From: Paraburkholderia sp. CNPSo 3272
GTDB taxonomy: Bacteria; Pseudomonadota; Gammaproteobacteria; Burkholderiales; Burkholderiaceae
Reading direction: 5' to 3'
Length of the DNA stretch: 64,000 nt
NCBI RefSeq assembly: GCF_024206495.1
Contig: NZ_JAMBPQ010000024.1
Span: 41,726 to 105,725, forward strand
Under the pieces are notes generated by a model. It searched no databases, was not told the origin of the DNA, and saw nothing but the letters and a program-made list of their open reading frames with translations. A program made the translations under genes and the position numbers. Shown in pieces: positions 26,670 to 35,880 of the stretch (positions are counted from its first letter, which is position 1; each line of letters starts with the position of its first letter).

Positions 26670-27524
26670 TCATCCTTGCGTGATGAAGGTATGGACGTGA
26701 GTGTTGAAGAGGTCGGGGTGCGTACCGTTCATGCCGTGCGTGGCGCCCTTGATCGTGACGCGCCGTGCGAACTCGATCCACTCGTCCAGCGCTTCGACGT
26801 TGTTGCGGAACATGAGCGGGCTGCGCTGACCGTCGATCAGCAGCGTGCGGCACTTGATCTCGCCGGCGGCGCGCGGCGCATACGGCGGCAGCGGGTCCTG
26901 CAACTGCTTGGGCAGCGTCGTGGCGTTGGCGATGGCCATCTGGCGAAACGCCGCCGAGCCTTTCTTCCAGGCGCCGGGCACGCTCACGGAGTCGACGAAC
27001 AATTCGAGTCCCGCTTCGACTTCGCCGGCATGGATGAGGTTGGCCGCGCGCGTGCGCAGCGCGTTGGTGGCGGGGGGCAGCGCGGCTTCGTCGTCGTCCA
27101 CGCGCGAGAGCGGGCCGCCCGGGTCGGCCAGCACCAGCGTGCGTACGAGGCGCGGATAGCGGCGCGCCAGATGCCATGCAACGCAGCCGCCCCGCGAATG
27201 ACCCACGAGGTGCACCGATTCGAGACCCAGCGCGGCGATGAAATCGGCCAGCTCGCTCACGTGGCTCTCCCAGCCGAAATCGCCCTGGATGCAGGCGTCC
27301 GCCGCGGGCCAGTAGTGGCTCAGGCTCGGCGCGATGCAGCGGAAATGCTCCGACAGCCCGTTGAGCTGCGGCATCCAGTAGCGGTAATCGCAGAGCGATC
27401 CGTGGACGAACAGCAGCGGCTCGCCATCGCCGCGCTCGAGGAACGGCAGGGCAATGCCCGAGTGCAACGTAGCGTACGACAGGTCGGGCGCAGCAAGTAG
27501 GCAGGGATCGATGCGTTGGTTCAA
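26670..27524 (-). CDS. Alpha/beta hydrolase
   Basis: A 284-residue soluble hydrolase. The oxyanion block LLFVHGSLCDYRYW begins near residue 37, the nucleophile is S110 in VGHSRGG, and the histidine is in GATHGMNGTHPDLF near the C-terminus. It belongs with small-molecule esterases and epoxide/haloalkane hydrolase relatives; substrate unknown. It is convergent with the P450 remnant, only 4 bases away. Confidence 0.85.
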   Translation of the reverse strand: MNQRIDPCLLAAPDLSYATLHSGIALPFLERGDGEPLLFVHGSLCDYRYWMPQLNGLSEHFRCIAPSLSHYWPAADACIQGDFGWESHVSELADFIAALGLESVHLVGHSRGGCVAWHLARRYPRLVRTLVLADPGGPLSRVDDDEAALPPATNALRTRAANLIHAGEVEAGLELFVDSVSVPGAWKKGSAAFRQMAIANATTLPKQLQDPLPPYAPRAAGEIKCRTLLIDGQRSPLMFRNNVEALDEWIEFARRVTIKGATHGMNGTHPDLFNTHVHTFITQG

Positions 27525-27770
27525 GGAGTGGCTCCGAGCGTATGGGCGTCACTTTGCCGCAACCGAACGATTAAGGGAAACTCAATAAACTGAAGGAATC
27601 GATAAGCTTTTCTGATTCTAAAAAGGGGCGCAACGCGGCGAGGCCTGTCGCGCGGGGCTGTTCTCTTTCAGCGGTGAAAGCAAGCGGGTGCGCTCGCGCC
27701 GCCGGCGGCCTGGAGCGCGGCGGCAGGATCGTGGTTTGTCGCGGCGCCGACCGCGTTCGCGGCGGGGGAT

Positions 27771-28157
27771 TTACGCCTTCGGCGCCACGAGATTGGCGTC
27801 ACGCGCGAGCAGCCAGCGTCCGCTCGCGTCCTTGCGCACCAGCGTGAGCGTGTAACCTGCACGCTGTATGGGCTGGGGCGCGCCCGGCGGCGTGATCGAG
27901 ATGTCGATGCGATTGCGCAGAAAGGCCCAATCGCCCAGCACCTGAAGTTCCACGATCTCAGCCGTGCCCTCTATGCGCATGTCTTGCTGCGCTTGCGAGG
28001 CCGCCGCGAACTCGGCCTTGCCGAACGGCTCCTGGCCGGGCACCGTGAACACCACGTCGTCGGTCATCAGGCTCAGGACTTTGGCCGTGTCGCCGGCGCG
28101 GCTGGCCTCCATCCAGGTTTGCACCAGCTCTCGAATGGCACGTTCGTCATCGGTCAT
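27771..28157 (-). CDS. SnoaL-like/NTF2-fold protein (SgcJ/EcaC family)
   Basis: A 128-residue single-domain protein of the NTF2-like cone fold: DERAIRELVQTWMEASRAGDTAKVLSLMTDDVVFTVPG at the N-terminus and TLVRKDASGRWLLARDANL at the C-terminus match the SgcJ/EcaC/DUF4440 group. Members act as small-molecule isomerases, cyclases or ligand binders, often of unknown substrate. It is followed by about 245 non-coding bases and preceded by the divergent-free D-cysteine desulfhydrase gene on the same strand. Confidence 0.82.
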   Translation of the reverse strand: MTDDERAIRELVQTWMEASRAGDTAKVLSLMTDDVVFTVPGQEPFGKAEFAAASQAQQDMRIEGTAEIVELQVLGDWAFLRNRIDISITPPGAPQPIQRAGYTLTLVRKDASGRWLLARDANLVAPKA

Positions 28158-28211
28158 CGTGGACTCCCTCGTCGTTCAGTTCGACGATTCTAGAATGCGG
28201 CGCGCGACGCA

Positions 28212-29255
28212 TCAGAATGCACTGCGATAAGCAAACAGACCCGGCAAGCCGCCGGTCATGATGAACAGGACGTTCTCGCCGCGTGCAAGGCGCCCCGATC
28301 GCGCGGCGTGCACGAGACCCGCGAATGCCTTGCCGCCGTACACGGGGTCGATAAGCAGGCCTTCTTTCGAAGCGACGAGCCGCACGGTTTCGCGCATCGC
28401 GTCGGTGGGAATGCCGTAGCCTTCGCCGAGCTGGGCTTCGTCGATCACGATCGAGCGGCCCTCGATGCGCCGCGCCGGATCGATCAGTTCGAGCGTCTTG
28501 CCGGCCTTTTCGAGCGTTGCGGCGTGGGCCTGCTCAACCTTCGCCAGGACGGTATACGCGAGCACGAGACTCGGATCGATACCCAGCGCCGCAAAGCCTG
28601 CGGCGAGCCCCGCATGCATGCCGCCGCTGCCATTGGGGACGATGACGCGCGCAAAGCTCAATCCCTGCGAGCAGGCCTGCGTCATGATCTCCGCCGCGCA
28701 CGCCGCATAGCCCAGACATCCCACCGGGCTCGACCCGCCCAGCGGGCAGACGTAGACCTTGCGGCCCTGTGCGCGCAACTCGTCGGCGCGCGCCTGGGCG
28801 AACTCCTGGGCGTTGGCCGTGCCGGGCAGGTCGTGCACGTGTGCGCCGAGCAGGTCGTCGAGCAGGATGTTGCCGTTCTGCAGATACTCGAAGTCGTCGC
28901 GCGGCACGGCCCGTGTAAGCACGAGTTCACACTGCAAGCCTGCTTGCGCCGCCGCAGCCGCCGTCAAGCGCGCATGGTTCGACTGGCGCGGGCCTACAGT
29001 GATGATGGTGTCCGCGCCCGCAGCCAGCGCTTCGCCCACCAGGAATTCCAGCTTGCGCAGCTTGTTGCCGCCGCCGCCGAGGCCGGTTAGATCGTCGCGC
29101 TTGACATAGACATTCACGCCCCCAAGTTCGTCGCTTAGACGCGGCAATGCCTGGATCGGCGTTGGCCCTTCCAGCAGTGCGCGGCGGGCATGCCGCGAAA
29201 GATCGAGCTGATACGGGGACGCGGCATGCGTCGCGGCATTCGTTACGGTAGTCAT
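28212..29255 (-). CDS. dcyD: D-cysteine desulfhydrase / ACC deaminase family PLP enzyme
   Basis: A 347-residue fold-type II PLP enzyme. The PLP lysine is K65 in GGGGNKLRKLEF, the phosphate or substrate loop is GPRQSNHARL, and GGSSPVGCLGYAACAAEI and PNGSGGMHAGL follow, matching D-cysteine desulfhydrase, which releases pyruvate, ammonia and sulfide from D-cysteine. The related ACC deaminase cannot be fully excluded, but the family blocks fit DcyD better. The ATG is chosen because the conserved region starts soon after; an upstream frame of 42 residues has no similarity. Confidence 0.85.
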   Translation of the reverse strand: MTTVTNAATHAASPYQLDLSRHARRALLEGPTPIQALPRLSDELGGVNVYVKRDDLTGLGGGGNKLRKLEFLVGEALAAGADTIITVGPRQSNHARLTAAAAAQAGLQCELVLTRAVPRDDFEYLQNGNILLDDLLGAHVHDLPGTANAQEFAQARADELRAQGRKVYVCPLGGSSPVGCLGYAACAAEIMTQACSQGLSFARVIVPNGSGGMHAGLAAGFAALGIDPSLVLAYTVLAKVEQAHAATLEKAGKTLELIDPARRIEGRSIVIDEAQLGEGYGIPTDAMRETVRLVASKEGLLIDPVYGGKAFAGLVHAARSGRLARGENVLFIMTGGLPGLFAYRSAF

Positions 29256-29475
29256 CGGGCTCTCGCTGTCTCGAAGTTTGGGATAGGCGCGTTGCTGGCG
29301 GCATTTACGTTTGCCGAGCGGCGAATAATAACCAGGGTAATTCTCGAATAATGCGCAACGCCTCAGGGTTCTCACGTCCACGTAATTCCGTATTGCGTCG
29401 CAGCAAGGAGATTTTTAGACTGATTCTTATCCAGGCAATCGTCGGAGACGATATTCCCACTACGGGAGGCTTCAC

Positions 29476-29685
29476 ATGAATATTTTTCAATCGCCGAGCC
29501 AACCATCGAGTCCGAGGCTGCACGTATTCGAACAGGAAGGCGGCTGGCACTGGGGTATCACCATAGAGCGTTCGGCAGGCGGCGGGTTCAAGGTCATCGC
29601 GTACAGCGAGAAGACGTTCCACGCCGAAGACGAAGCACAATCCGACGGCGACCGCGCCCTCGTCAATCTCGCCGAACTAGTTTGA
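29476..29685 (+). CDS. Small hypothetical protein
   Basis: A 69-residue acidic, probably cytosolic protein with a good GGGAGG motif eight bases before ATG. The centre, LHVFEQEGGWHWGITIERSAGGGFKVIAYSE, reads as a small beta-sheet. Such short proteins are common in Burkholderiaceae; no function is known to me. Confidence 0.65.
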   Translation: MNIFQSPSQPSSPRLHVFEQEGGWHWGITIERSAGGGFKVIAYSEKTFHAEDEAQSDGDRALVNLAELV

Positions 29686-29957
29686 GCCGCGCGCTGCGCG
29701 GCTTCGTGTTTTCGCGTCTGCGGCACCTTTCTTCGCATCCTTCCACGTTTGCGGCCCGCGCTCCCCGCGCTGCGCCGGAATCGATGTTTCTTTTCGTCTG
29801 ATCGCTGTGCCTGCACGCGCTCAGCCGCGTCCATCGGCCTCACTGACCATCGTGCGACGTTTGCTAAAAATCAGCGCGAAATTCCACGCGCCTCGGTATC
29901 TTGGAAAATTGCCCGAGAGGGCTTTTCAGACCGTTCCTGAGCGCAGTCACTCCCTTC

Positions 29958-30398
29958 ATGCATTTTCCCGCGCCGCGCACTTCACCAACACTCGCACCCG
30001 AGCTGCAGCTGGGCGAACCCATGACCGATACGATGCATGCCGAATTCGTCGCGCTCCTCGACGCGCTCGCGCGCGCGAGCGACGAAACCTGGCTCGGCGC
30101 GTTCGACGCGTGGGCGGCGCATACGAAGCAGCATTTCGCGCGCGAAGAAGCGTGGATGGAGGAAATGAACTTTAGTCCGCGCCATTGCCATGGGAGCCAG
30201 CATCGGCACGTGCTCAACGTGGCCGGCGAGGTGCGCAGGCAAGTTGCCGACGAGGGGCGCTTCGACACGGGGCGGCAACTGGTGGGCGAACTGCTTGAAT
30301 GGTTCGCCTGGCACGTGAAGTCGATGGACGCGCTGATGGTCGAAGCACAGCGCGAACGCAGCATCGCGAAGGCCGATCACGTCCACCAGGTTGTTTGA
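29958..30398 (+). CDS. Bacteriohemerythrin-like protein
   Basis: A 146-residue four-helix protein that would bind O2 at a di-iron centre. Ligand candidates are in canonical spacing: H27 (TMHAEF), H55/H59/E63 (HTKQHFAREE), H78/H82 (HGSQH) and H119/D124 (HVKSMD). Such proteins store or deliver oxygen, or sense it for motility and redox enzymes. The ATG is chosen because homology starts near residue 15; the ribosome-binding site is weak. It precedes an oxygen-using FAD hydroxylase by 23 bases, so the two may be cotranscribed. Confidence 0.85.
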   Translation: MHFPAPRTSPTLAPELQLGEPMTDTMHAEFVALLDALARASDETWLGAFDAWAAHTKQHFAREEAWMEEMNFSPRHCHGSQHRHVLNVAGEVRRQVADEGRFDTGRQLVGELLEWFAWHVKSMDALMVEAQRERSIAKADHVHQVV

Positions 30399-30421
30399 GT
30401 CACATTCCAATCGTTGGATTC

Positions 30422-31618
30422 ATGCAAGCAGATATCGTAATCGTGGGCGCCGGGCCGGTGGGGCTGTGTCTTGCGCGCTCGCTCAGTGGCGTTGGCCTCA
30501 AGCTCATCATGGTCGAGCAGCAGAGCCTTGCCGACATCAGCGAGCCGCAGTTCGACGGGCGCGAGATCGCGCTGACCCAGAAGTCGGTGCGCGCGATGCG
30601 CAGGTTCGGGCTTTGGGATCTCATCGACCCGCACGCGCGTGCGCCGCTTCGCAGCGCCAGAGTGTTCAATGGTCCCTCGCCGGGTGCGCTCGAGATCGGG
30701 CACGACCTGAGCCGCCACACGGAACTGGGCTGGCTCGTCTCCAATCACCTGATTCGCAAGGCCGCCTACGAGGCGCTGCGGCAAAGCACAGCGGAGCATG
30801 GCGACGTGACGCTGCTTGCGGCGCAAAAGGTCAGCGCTGTGAAAGCCGATGACGCTCTGGCGAGCGTGGCACTGGAGAGCGGCGAGACGCTCTCGGCGAA
30901 GTTGATCGTCGCTGCGGACAGCCGCTTCTCGTCCACGCGCAAGATGATGGGCATTTCCGCCGACATGCACGATTTCGGCAAGGCGATGCTGGTTTGCCGC
31001 ATGACGCACGAAGCGCCTCACGAGCACGCAGCGTGGGAATGGTTCGGCTACGATCAGACGCTGGCGTTGCTGCCGATGAACGCGGAGCGCTCGACGAACG
31101 CGCATCAGTCGTCGGTCGTACTCACGCTGCCCGTGGGCCACGTGAACGAGATCGCCGCGCTTGCGCCCGACGCATTCGCGCGCCATATCGAGGATCGTTT
31201 CATGCACAGGCTGGGCGCGATGAGGCTGGCGAGCACGCGGCATGTGTATCCGCTCGTGGCCGTCTATCCGGAGCGCTTCGTCGGAAAACGCTTCGCGGCC
31301 GTGGGCGACGCCGCGGTGGGCATGCATCCGGTGACCGCGCATGGGTTCAATTTCGGTCTGCTCGGCGTGGAAACCTTAGGTAACCGAATCATCGAGGCGC
31401 ACAAAAGCGGCTTCGATATCGCGGCTCCCTCGGTCTTGCAGCGCTATGAAACCCAGCACCGCCGCGCGACCCGGCCGCTCTTTCTCGCGACCCGGTTCAT
31501 CACCGACGTCTATACGAACAACACCGCGCCCGCGAAACTGGCACGCGACTTTATGCTGCGCGCGGCTTCGAAACTAGTGCCGTTCAGGAAAGCCATCGCA
31601 GCTTCGCTGACCGGCTGA
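30422..31618 (+). CDS. FAD-dependent hydroxylase, UbiH/UbiF-like
   Basis: A 398-residue class A flavoprotein monooxygenase. The FAD motif is IVIVGAGPVGLCLARSLSG; GREIALTQKSVRAMRRFGLW and the second FAD block VGDAAVGMHPVTAHGFNFGL are typical of the ubiquinone-biosynthesis hydroxylases UbiH, UbiF and UbiI. The usual ubiquinone genes are not adjacent, so this may be a paralogue acting on another aromatic ring. The O2-binding hemerythrin gene is immediately upstream. Confidence 0.82.
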   Translation: MQADIVIVGAGPVGLCLARSLSGVGLKLIMVEQQSLADISEPQFDGREIALTQKSVRAMRRFGLWDLIDPHARAPLRSARVFNGPSPGALEIGHDLSRHTELGWLVSNHLIRKAAYEALRQSTAEHGDVTLLAAQKVSAVKADDALASVALESGETLSAKLIVAADSRFSSTRKMMGISADMHDFGKAMLVCRMTHEAPHEHAAWEWFGYDQTLALLPMNAERSTNAHQSSVVLTLPVGHVNEIAALAPDAFARHIEDRFMHRLGAMRLASTRHVYPLVAVYPERFVGKRFAAVGDAAVGMHPVTAHGFNFGLLGVETLGNRIIEAHKSGFDIAAPSVLQRYETQHRRATRPLFLATRFITDVYTNNTAPAKLARDFMLRAASKLVPFRKAIAASLTG

Positions 31619-31620
31619 CT

Positions 31621-32868
31621 TCACGCGCCCTCGCGCACATCCACCGCGACAATGCGCTCGAGGGCGGCCACCGCGTTCGCCACGCCATTCTCCGCACGCA
31701 TCGTTTCGCCCAGGGCGCGGGCGCGGCGTCGCACTGTTTCGCTGGCGGCGAAGTCCAGTGCGTTCGCGAACGCGCGGGCAGTGGGCTTGCGTCCGTCGAC
31801 TGCCGGCGGGGCCACGCCCGCCTGGCGCAGACGCTCCGCCCAGAAGAACTGGTCGCCCGCGAACGGCGTCACGATGGAAGGCACCCCTGCACGTGTTGCG
31901 GAGTGCGAAGTACCCGAGCCGCCATGATGAATCACGGCGGCGGTGCGCGGGAGCACCCAGTCGTGCGGCGTGTCGCCGACGACGAAAAAGTTTTCAGGAA
32001 GCCCCTTCGGATCGATGCCGCTCCAGCCCGGGTAGAAGAGTGCGCGCCGGCCCTGCATCGCTTCGATGAGGGCATTGAGCAGCCGCGCATTGTCGAAGCC
32101 CGTCATGCTGCCAAAGCCGATGTAGACGGGCGCGTCTCCCTCGGCGAGAAAGCGCGTCAGCGCAGCGGGTGGCGTCCATGCCGGACTCGGCGCCAGCCAC
32201 TGTCCGCAGAGATGAGCGTTGCCGGGCCAGTCGGCAGGCGCGGCGAGCAGGCCTCGCGAGACGCCATAAACCATCGGGTGGTCTTTCCATACCGCCTTGC
32301 GCGGCGGCAGGCCGAGCATTGCGCGTGCCGCGTTGGTCCTGTCGCGGAACGCCTTCCAGAGCAGGCCGTTCACCAGGCCGTGGCTGGCGCGGTTGAGCGC
32401 GCGCGGCACCCACCTGGGCGGCAAGAACGGCGAGGGAAAGGCCGCCGTCGGCGTGATCGGGATCATGCCCGAGCCGATGCCTTTCGCGCCGAGATACTCC
32501 GCCGCGGAAAGCCCGACGAACGCGGCCAGCCCGGCAACCAGAATCGCATCGCAACCCTCGCCCGCCTCGACGATGGTGCGCATCCACGACTGCGCGTTTT
32601 CGTTAGCGATCTTCGCGAGCGCGCGTGCGGTCTCGTTGAAGCCGCCACCCTTCGCGACGACGCCCGCGATCGCGCGGTCCGGGCGAAGCATGCCGCGAAT
32701 GTCGCCGGCCAGCGCCGTGGCCGGCACGCCCAGTGCGTGGGCGCTGCCAAGCGTCGCTGCATCGGCGAGCAGGCGCGCTTCGTGCCCGGCGTCCATCAAG
32801 CCGCGGCACAGCGCGGCGAACGGGCGCGCATCGCCTTCAGTGCCGTAGGTCGCGATCAGTAGCTTCAT
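31621..32868 (-). CDS. UDP-glycosyltransferase-like (GT1) protein
   Basis: A 415-residue GT-B glycosyltransferase. The N-terminal start MKLLIATYGTEGDARPFAAL and the C-terminal donor loop AAVIHHGGSGTSHSATRAGVP match the UGT/macrolide-glycosyltransferase group (relatives of rhamnosyl- and sterol-glucosyltransferases). It overlaps the upstream TetR gene by four bases (ATGA), so the two are coupled and the enzyme is probably induced by the regulator's ligand. The acceptor is unknown; detoxification of a hydrophobic compound by glycosylation is plausible. Confidence 0.85.
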   Translation of the reverse strand: MKLLIATYGTEGDARPFAALCRGLMDAGHEARLLADAATLGSAHALGVPATALAGDIRGMLRPDRAIAGVVAKGGGFNETARALAKIANENAQSWMRTIVEAGEGCDAILVAGLAAFVGLSAAEYLGAKGIGSGMIPITPTAAFPSPFLPPRWVPRALNRASHGLVNGLLWKAFRDRTNAARAMLGLPPRKAVWKDHPMVYGVSRGLLAAPADWPGNAHLCGQWLAPSPAWTPPAALTRFLAEGDAPVYIGFGSMTGFDNARLLNALIEAMQGRRALFYPGWSGIDPKGLPENFFVVGDTPHDWVLPRTAAVIHHGGSGTSHSATRAGVPSIVTPFAGDQFFWAERLRQAGVAPPAVDGRKPTARAFANALDFAASETVRRRARALGETMRAENGVANAVAALERIVAVDVREGA

Positions 32869-33548
32869 GGGACCTTTCTCCTCGATTTCAGCGCGGCCTT
32901 CCGGGGTGCGGTTCTGGCCGCTTGCGCGGGAAGTGCTGAGCCATGCAGGAACAAATCGACCGCAGCGGCAAACTCCTTGCGCAGCTTCAGGCGCGGTTCG
33001 GCGAGCCAGCGCAGCATGGCGCCGAGGTAGAGGTGGTGGAACGAGAGGGCGAGCCGCGCCGCATCGAGATCGTCGCGCAGTTCGCCTTGCACCTGCGCGC
33101 GGCGGACGAGCCAGGCAAAGGTATCGGCGATGTCGCCGAGCTGCTCGCTGTCCCGCGACGGCGAAGGCTCCATGCCGATGCCGAGAAAGCGAAATCGCAG
33201 GTAAGGCGCGAGATAGTCTGGGTGCGCCTCGCACCAGCTCGCGGAATGATCGAGCACGAGCCGCGCGCCCGCGGCGAAGCCCGGAGTATGTTCGAGCCTG
33301 GCGTGCAGCGCCGCGAGATTCGCCGCCAGTTCTAGATGCAGCCAATGGGCGAGCACCGCCTCTTTCACCGGAAAATGGTTGTACAGCGTGCCCTTGGCCA
33401 CGTCCGCGGCGGCGGCGATCTGCTCCATGGTCACCGGTTCGTAACCGTGAGCTTCGAAGAGCGCGGCAGCGGTTCGCGCGAGATGTTCCAGGGTCTGCAG
33501 ACGTTTGCGGTCGCGGCGGCCTGGGGGAGCGGGCGTGGGCGGGGACAT
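32865..33548 (-). CDS. TetR-family transcriptional regulator
   Basis: A 227-residue repressor: N-terminal helix-turn-helix (TAAALFEAHGYEPVTMEQIAAAADVAKGTLYNHFPVKEA) and a ligand-binding helical domain with a basic C-terminal tail. It leads a two-gene operon with the glycosyltransferase. A perfect palindrome sits 8 bases upstream of its start and should be its own operator. Confidence 0.9.
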   Translation of the reverse strand: MSPPTPAPPGRRDRKRLQTLEHLARTAAALFEAHGYEPVTMEQIAAAADVAKGTLYNHFPVKEAVLAHWLHLELAANLAALHARLEHTPGFAAGARLVLDHSASWCEAHPDYLAPYLRFRFLGIGMEPSPSRDSEQLGDIADTFAWLVRRAQVQGELRDDLDAARLALSFHHLYLGAMLRWLAEPRLKLRKEFAAAVDLFLHGSALPAQAARTAPRKAALKSRRKVP

Positions 33549-33555
33549 GCGGACG

Positions 33556-33582
33556 ATAATATTGAACGAAGTTCAATATTAT
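33556..33582. promoter_or_regulatory. Perfect palindromic operator upstream of tetR-like gene
   Basis: Arms ATAATATTGAAC and GTTCAATATTAT are perfect 12-bp complements around a 3-base centre GAA. The site lies directly upstream of the TetR-type gene, where autorepressor operators lie, and is AT-rich in a GC-rich background. Confidence 0.75.
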
Positions 33583-33626
33583 TCATCGTTCACAAATCGT
33601 CTGCAAGTACTGCTTGAGGGGGTGGA

Positions 33627-34616
33627 TCAGTGATGCCAGAAGAGGGGATCCTGGCGAGAGCGGCTGTCGCCTGCCTGGGCATACTGGCTCTCCCAGGGCC
33701 ATGTACGGCCATTGCGCTTGCCGGCGGCCGGCCGGTGCGCGGTGGTGGCGAGCGTGAGCAGGTGCCTCGCTTCGCGGCTTGATGCGTCGACTTCCATCGC
33801 GTGCCCGGCGTCTTGCCGCACACAGGCCCATTGGCGCTCGTGCTCGCATTGCCGCGCCTCGCCGATCAACGCGTCGCGCCGCTGCTCGCGCGCGACGAGG
33901 TCGGCCTGGAGCTGCTGCGCTTCAGGGTTGCCGGGCTCCACGGCGAGCGCACTCGTGAGCGCCCTGCGTGCGGGCCAGAGGTTGTTCTTGTCGAGATTCA
34001 GACGCGCGCTGGCCAGATTGCTCGTGACGTCGGGATGCGCACTCGCATAGCGCGGCGCGGCGGCCGGTCGTGAGACGGTCGGCGCATTCTCCTGGGCGAC
34101 GTGGCGCTGGGCCGCGTTCGCTCGCGGCAGGACGGTGGGCCGCCGGTCAGGCAGCGCGGCGAGGGTGCCCATAGTGCCCCGTCCGTCTTGTATGCCCTTC
34201 GACCCGATCACGGACCCCACGACCACCTGTGCGCCGAGCTTCGGCTCCCATTCGCTGCGATGCAGGAACGCAAGGCCGGCGAGCGCGATCGCGAGCGCGC
34301 CGAAACCCGCCCAGACATAGCGCGCCAGCCGCTTGGGCTCGGCGACGTGTTCCTCGTCGATCGAAGGGTACTCGCCGTCGTAGGCTCGATCGCCGCCAAG
34401 GGCGCCCGGCAGGGCGCCCAGGTTCGTACGCAGGCGCCCGGCTGCCCCGTGCGCGCGTTCGTCCGGCAGGCCTTCGCTCGCGGCTGCGATACGGGCGGCA
34501 GCGGCCTGTTGATTCGCTCCGCATTGGGGGCAGAGTGCGAGCGGCGCATTGAACCTGGTCCCGCAGTAGGGGCACTCCGACGGATCGTAATCGTCGTGAC
34601 CAGGGGCGTTGAGCAT
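33627..34616 (-). CDS. Membrane protein with N-terminal zinc ribbon
   Basis: A 329-residue protein. The N-terminus has a zinc-ribbon CPYCGTRFNAPLALCPQCG (CxxC pairs), then a disordered Ala-rich linker, one transmembrane helix (YVWAGFGALAIALAGLAFLH, about residues 99-118) and a periplasmic part with a TPR-like segment (LDKNNLWPARRALTSALAVEPGNPEAQQLQ). The ATG is chosen; a TTG 42 bases upstream is possible. Ribbon-anchored single-pass proteins of this type are of unknown function. Confidence 0.68.
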   Translation of the reverse strand: MLNAPGHDDYDPSECPYCGTRFNAPLALCPQCGANQQAAAARIAAASEGLPDERAHGAAGRLRTNLGALPGALGGDRAYDGEYPSIDEEHVAEPKRLARYVWAGFGALAIALAGLAFLHRSEWEPKLGAQVVVGSVIGSKGIQDGRGTMGTLAALPDRRPTVLPRANAAQRHVAQENAPTVSRPAAAPRYASAHPDVTSNLASARLNLDKNNLWPARRALTSALAVEPGNPEAQQLQADLVAREQRRDALIGEARQCEHERQWACVRQDAGHAMEVDASSREARHLLTLATTAHRPAAGKRNGRTWPWESQYAQAGDSRSRQDPLFWHH

Positions 34617-34788
34617 GGGAGGAGCGCGCTTTTCGCTTCGATTGACGAATTGCCGCAAAATCGGTGCCTGATTTACGCACTCATTCGAATATGGGCCACT
34701 TCGCGGCGAAGATCAATCGGCGGATTCCGCCAGTTTGGCGGATACGGACAGTCGAAGCGCCGGCGAGTGGCGCCCGGCCTTATGTGCT

Positions 34789-35760
34789 TTATGCCTTCAC
34801 GCAGCCTATGATCGTGTCGATTGCAGTGGCATCGAGTGTCAAGCCGATGTGCCCAACGCCGGGCACGATCGTGACCGGCACGTGTGCGCCCGCTTCCTCG
34901 AACGCCGCCGCGTATTCGTGGGCGAGAAAAACTTCGTCGTCGGCGCCGGCCAGCACGTGCAGCGGCTGCTGCGCGCCACGTATGTCCGCGCGGTAGTCGT
35001 CGTGCGGGCGGAAATTCCGCATCAGGTTGAACGAATACTGCGGCGTGAGCTCGTCGCGGACCTCGGGCGCGAGCGCATAGGCGATCGTCGGCAGATGATT
35101 GAAGACGCGGATGCGCAGTCCGTTGAGCATGGCGAGCACGATGAGGCGCGGTATGCCGACCGACACCCAGCCGCCGACCTCATTGCGCGTGGTGCGCGCC
35201 TTATGGTGCAGGAAGGGCGCGAGCAGCACGTAACGCTCGAACAGACGCTGACGTGCGTCGCCTGCAAAGCGCAGCGCAAAGCCGCCGCCCGACGAGAAAC
35301 CGATCAGCGTTCTGTGCAGCGCGGCCAGCTCGTCCGGGAGTGCGGCGAGCAGATCTTCGAGGTCGTCTTCGAGCTGGCCGATGTAGGCAATCGTGCCCTT
35401 GCGTCCTGATTCCCCGTGGCCGCGCATATCGGGCACGCAGGCCGCGTAGCCCGCGGCGGCGAACTGGCGCGCAAGCGGGTGAAGGCTCGCGCTGCTTGCC
35501 GACGATCCGTGGATGAGCACGACACACGCTTGCGGCGCGCCCGCCTGCGGCAGGTAGGCGCGCCACGCGAGCGACGCCCCGTCTCGCGCCGTATAACGGC
35601 ACAATGCATGAAGGTCGGAAAAGTCGACCTCCTTGAACGGCGCGTTGATCGATTCGAGCGGCGCGGGCTGCCTGGGGCCGCCCTTGACGAGCGCGACGGC
35701 CGCGGCAGCGATGGCGGCGAGCGGAACGGCTTGCGAAGCGGCAACGGCGCTGAGAGCCAT
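34789..35760 (-). CDS. Alpha/beta hydrolase with N-terminal anchor
   Basis: A 323-residue protein beginning with a hydrophobic segment (VAASQAVPLAAIAAAAVALV) that may be an uncleaved membrane anchor or a signal. The hydrolase core has VVLIHGSSASSASLHPLARQ (oxyanion), nucleophile S156 in LIGFSSGGG, acid in AGADDEVF and histidine in GVGHIGLT, so the triad is complete. It resembles lysophospholipase/monoacylglycerol-lipase-like enzymes. Confidence 0.82.
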   Translation of the reverse strand: MALSAVAASQAVPLAAIAAAAVALVKGGPRQPAPLESINAPFKEVDFSDLHALCRYTARDGASLAWRAYLPQAGAPQACVVLIHGSSASSASLHPLARQFAAAGYAACVPDMRGHGESGRKGTIAYIGQLEDDLEDLLAALPDELAALHRTLIGFSSGGGFALRFAGDARQRLFERYVLLAPFLHHKARTTRNEVGGWVSVGIPRLIVLAMLNGLRIRVFNHLPTIAYALAPEVRDELTPQYSFNLMRNFRPHDDYRADIRGAQQPLHVLAGADDEVFLAHEYAAAFEEAGAHVPVTIVPGVGHIGLTLDATAIDTIIGCVKA

Positions 35761-35880
35761 GGGTGGACCTCGTGTAAGTTATGGGTTGAAGGTCTTGCCG
35801 GCAGTGATAATAGCCGAACTTTCCCCCCATATCATTGGGTCTCCGAAACATTATGCGCGCCGGATTGCGGCGCAGCGCAC

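Noticed and set aside
33627..33849. Reverse-strand short frames at 33583-33849
   Set aside because: Overlap the zinc-ribbon protein gene in another frame; no support.
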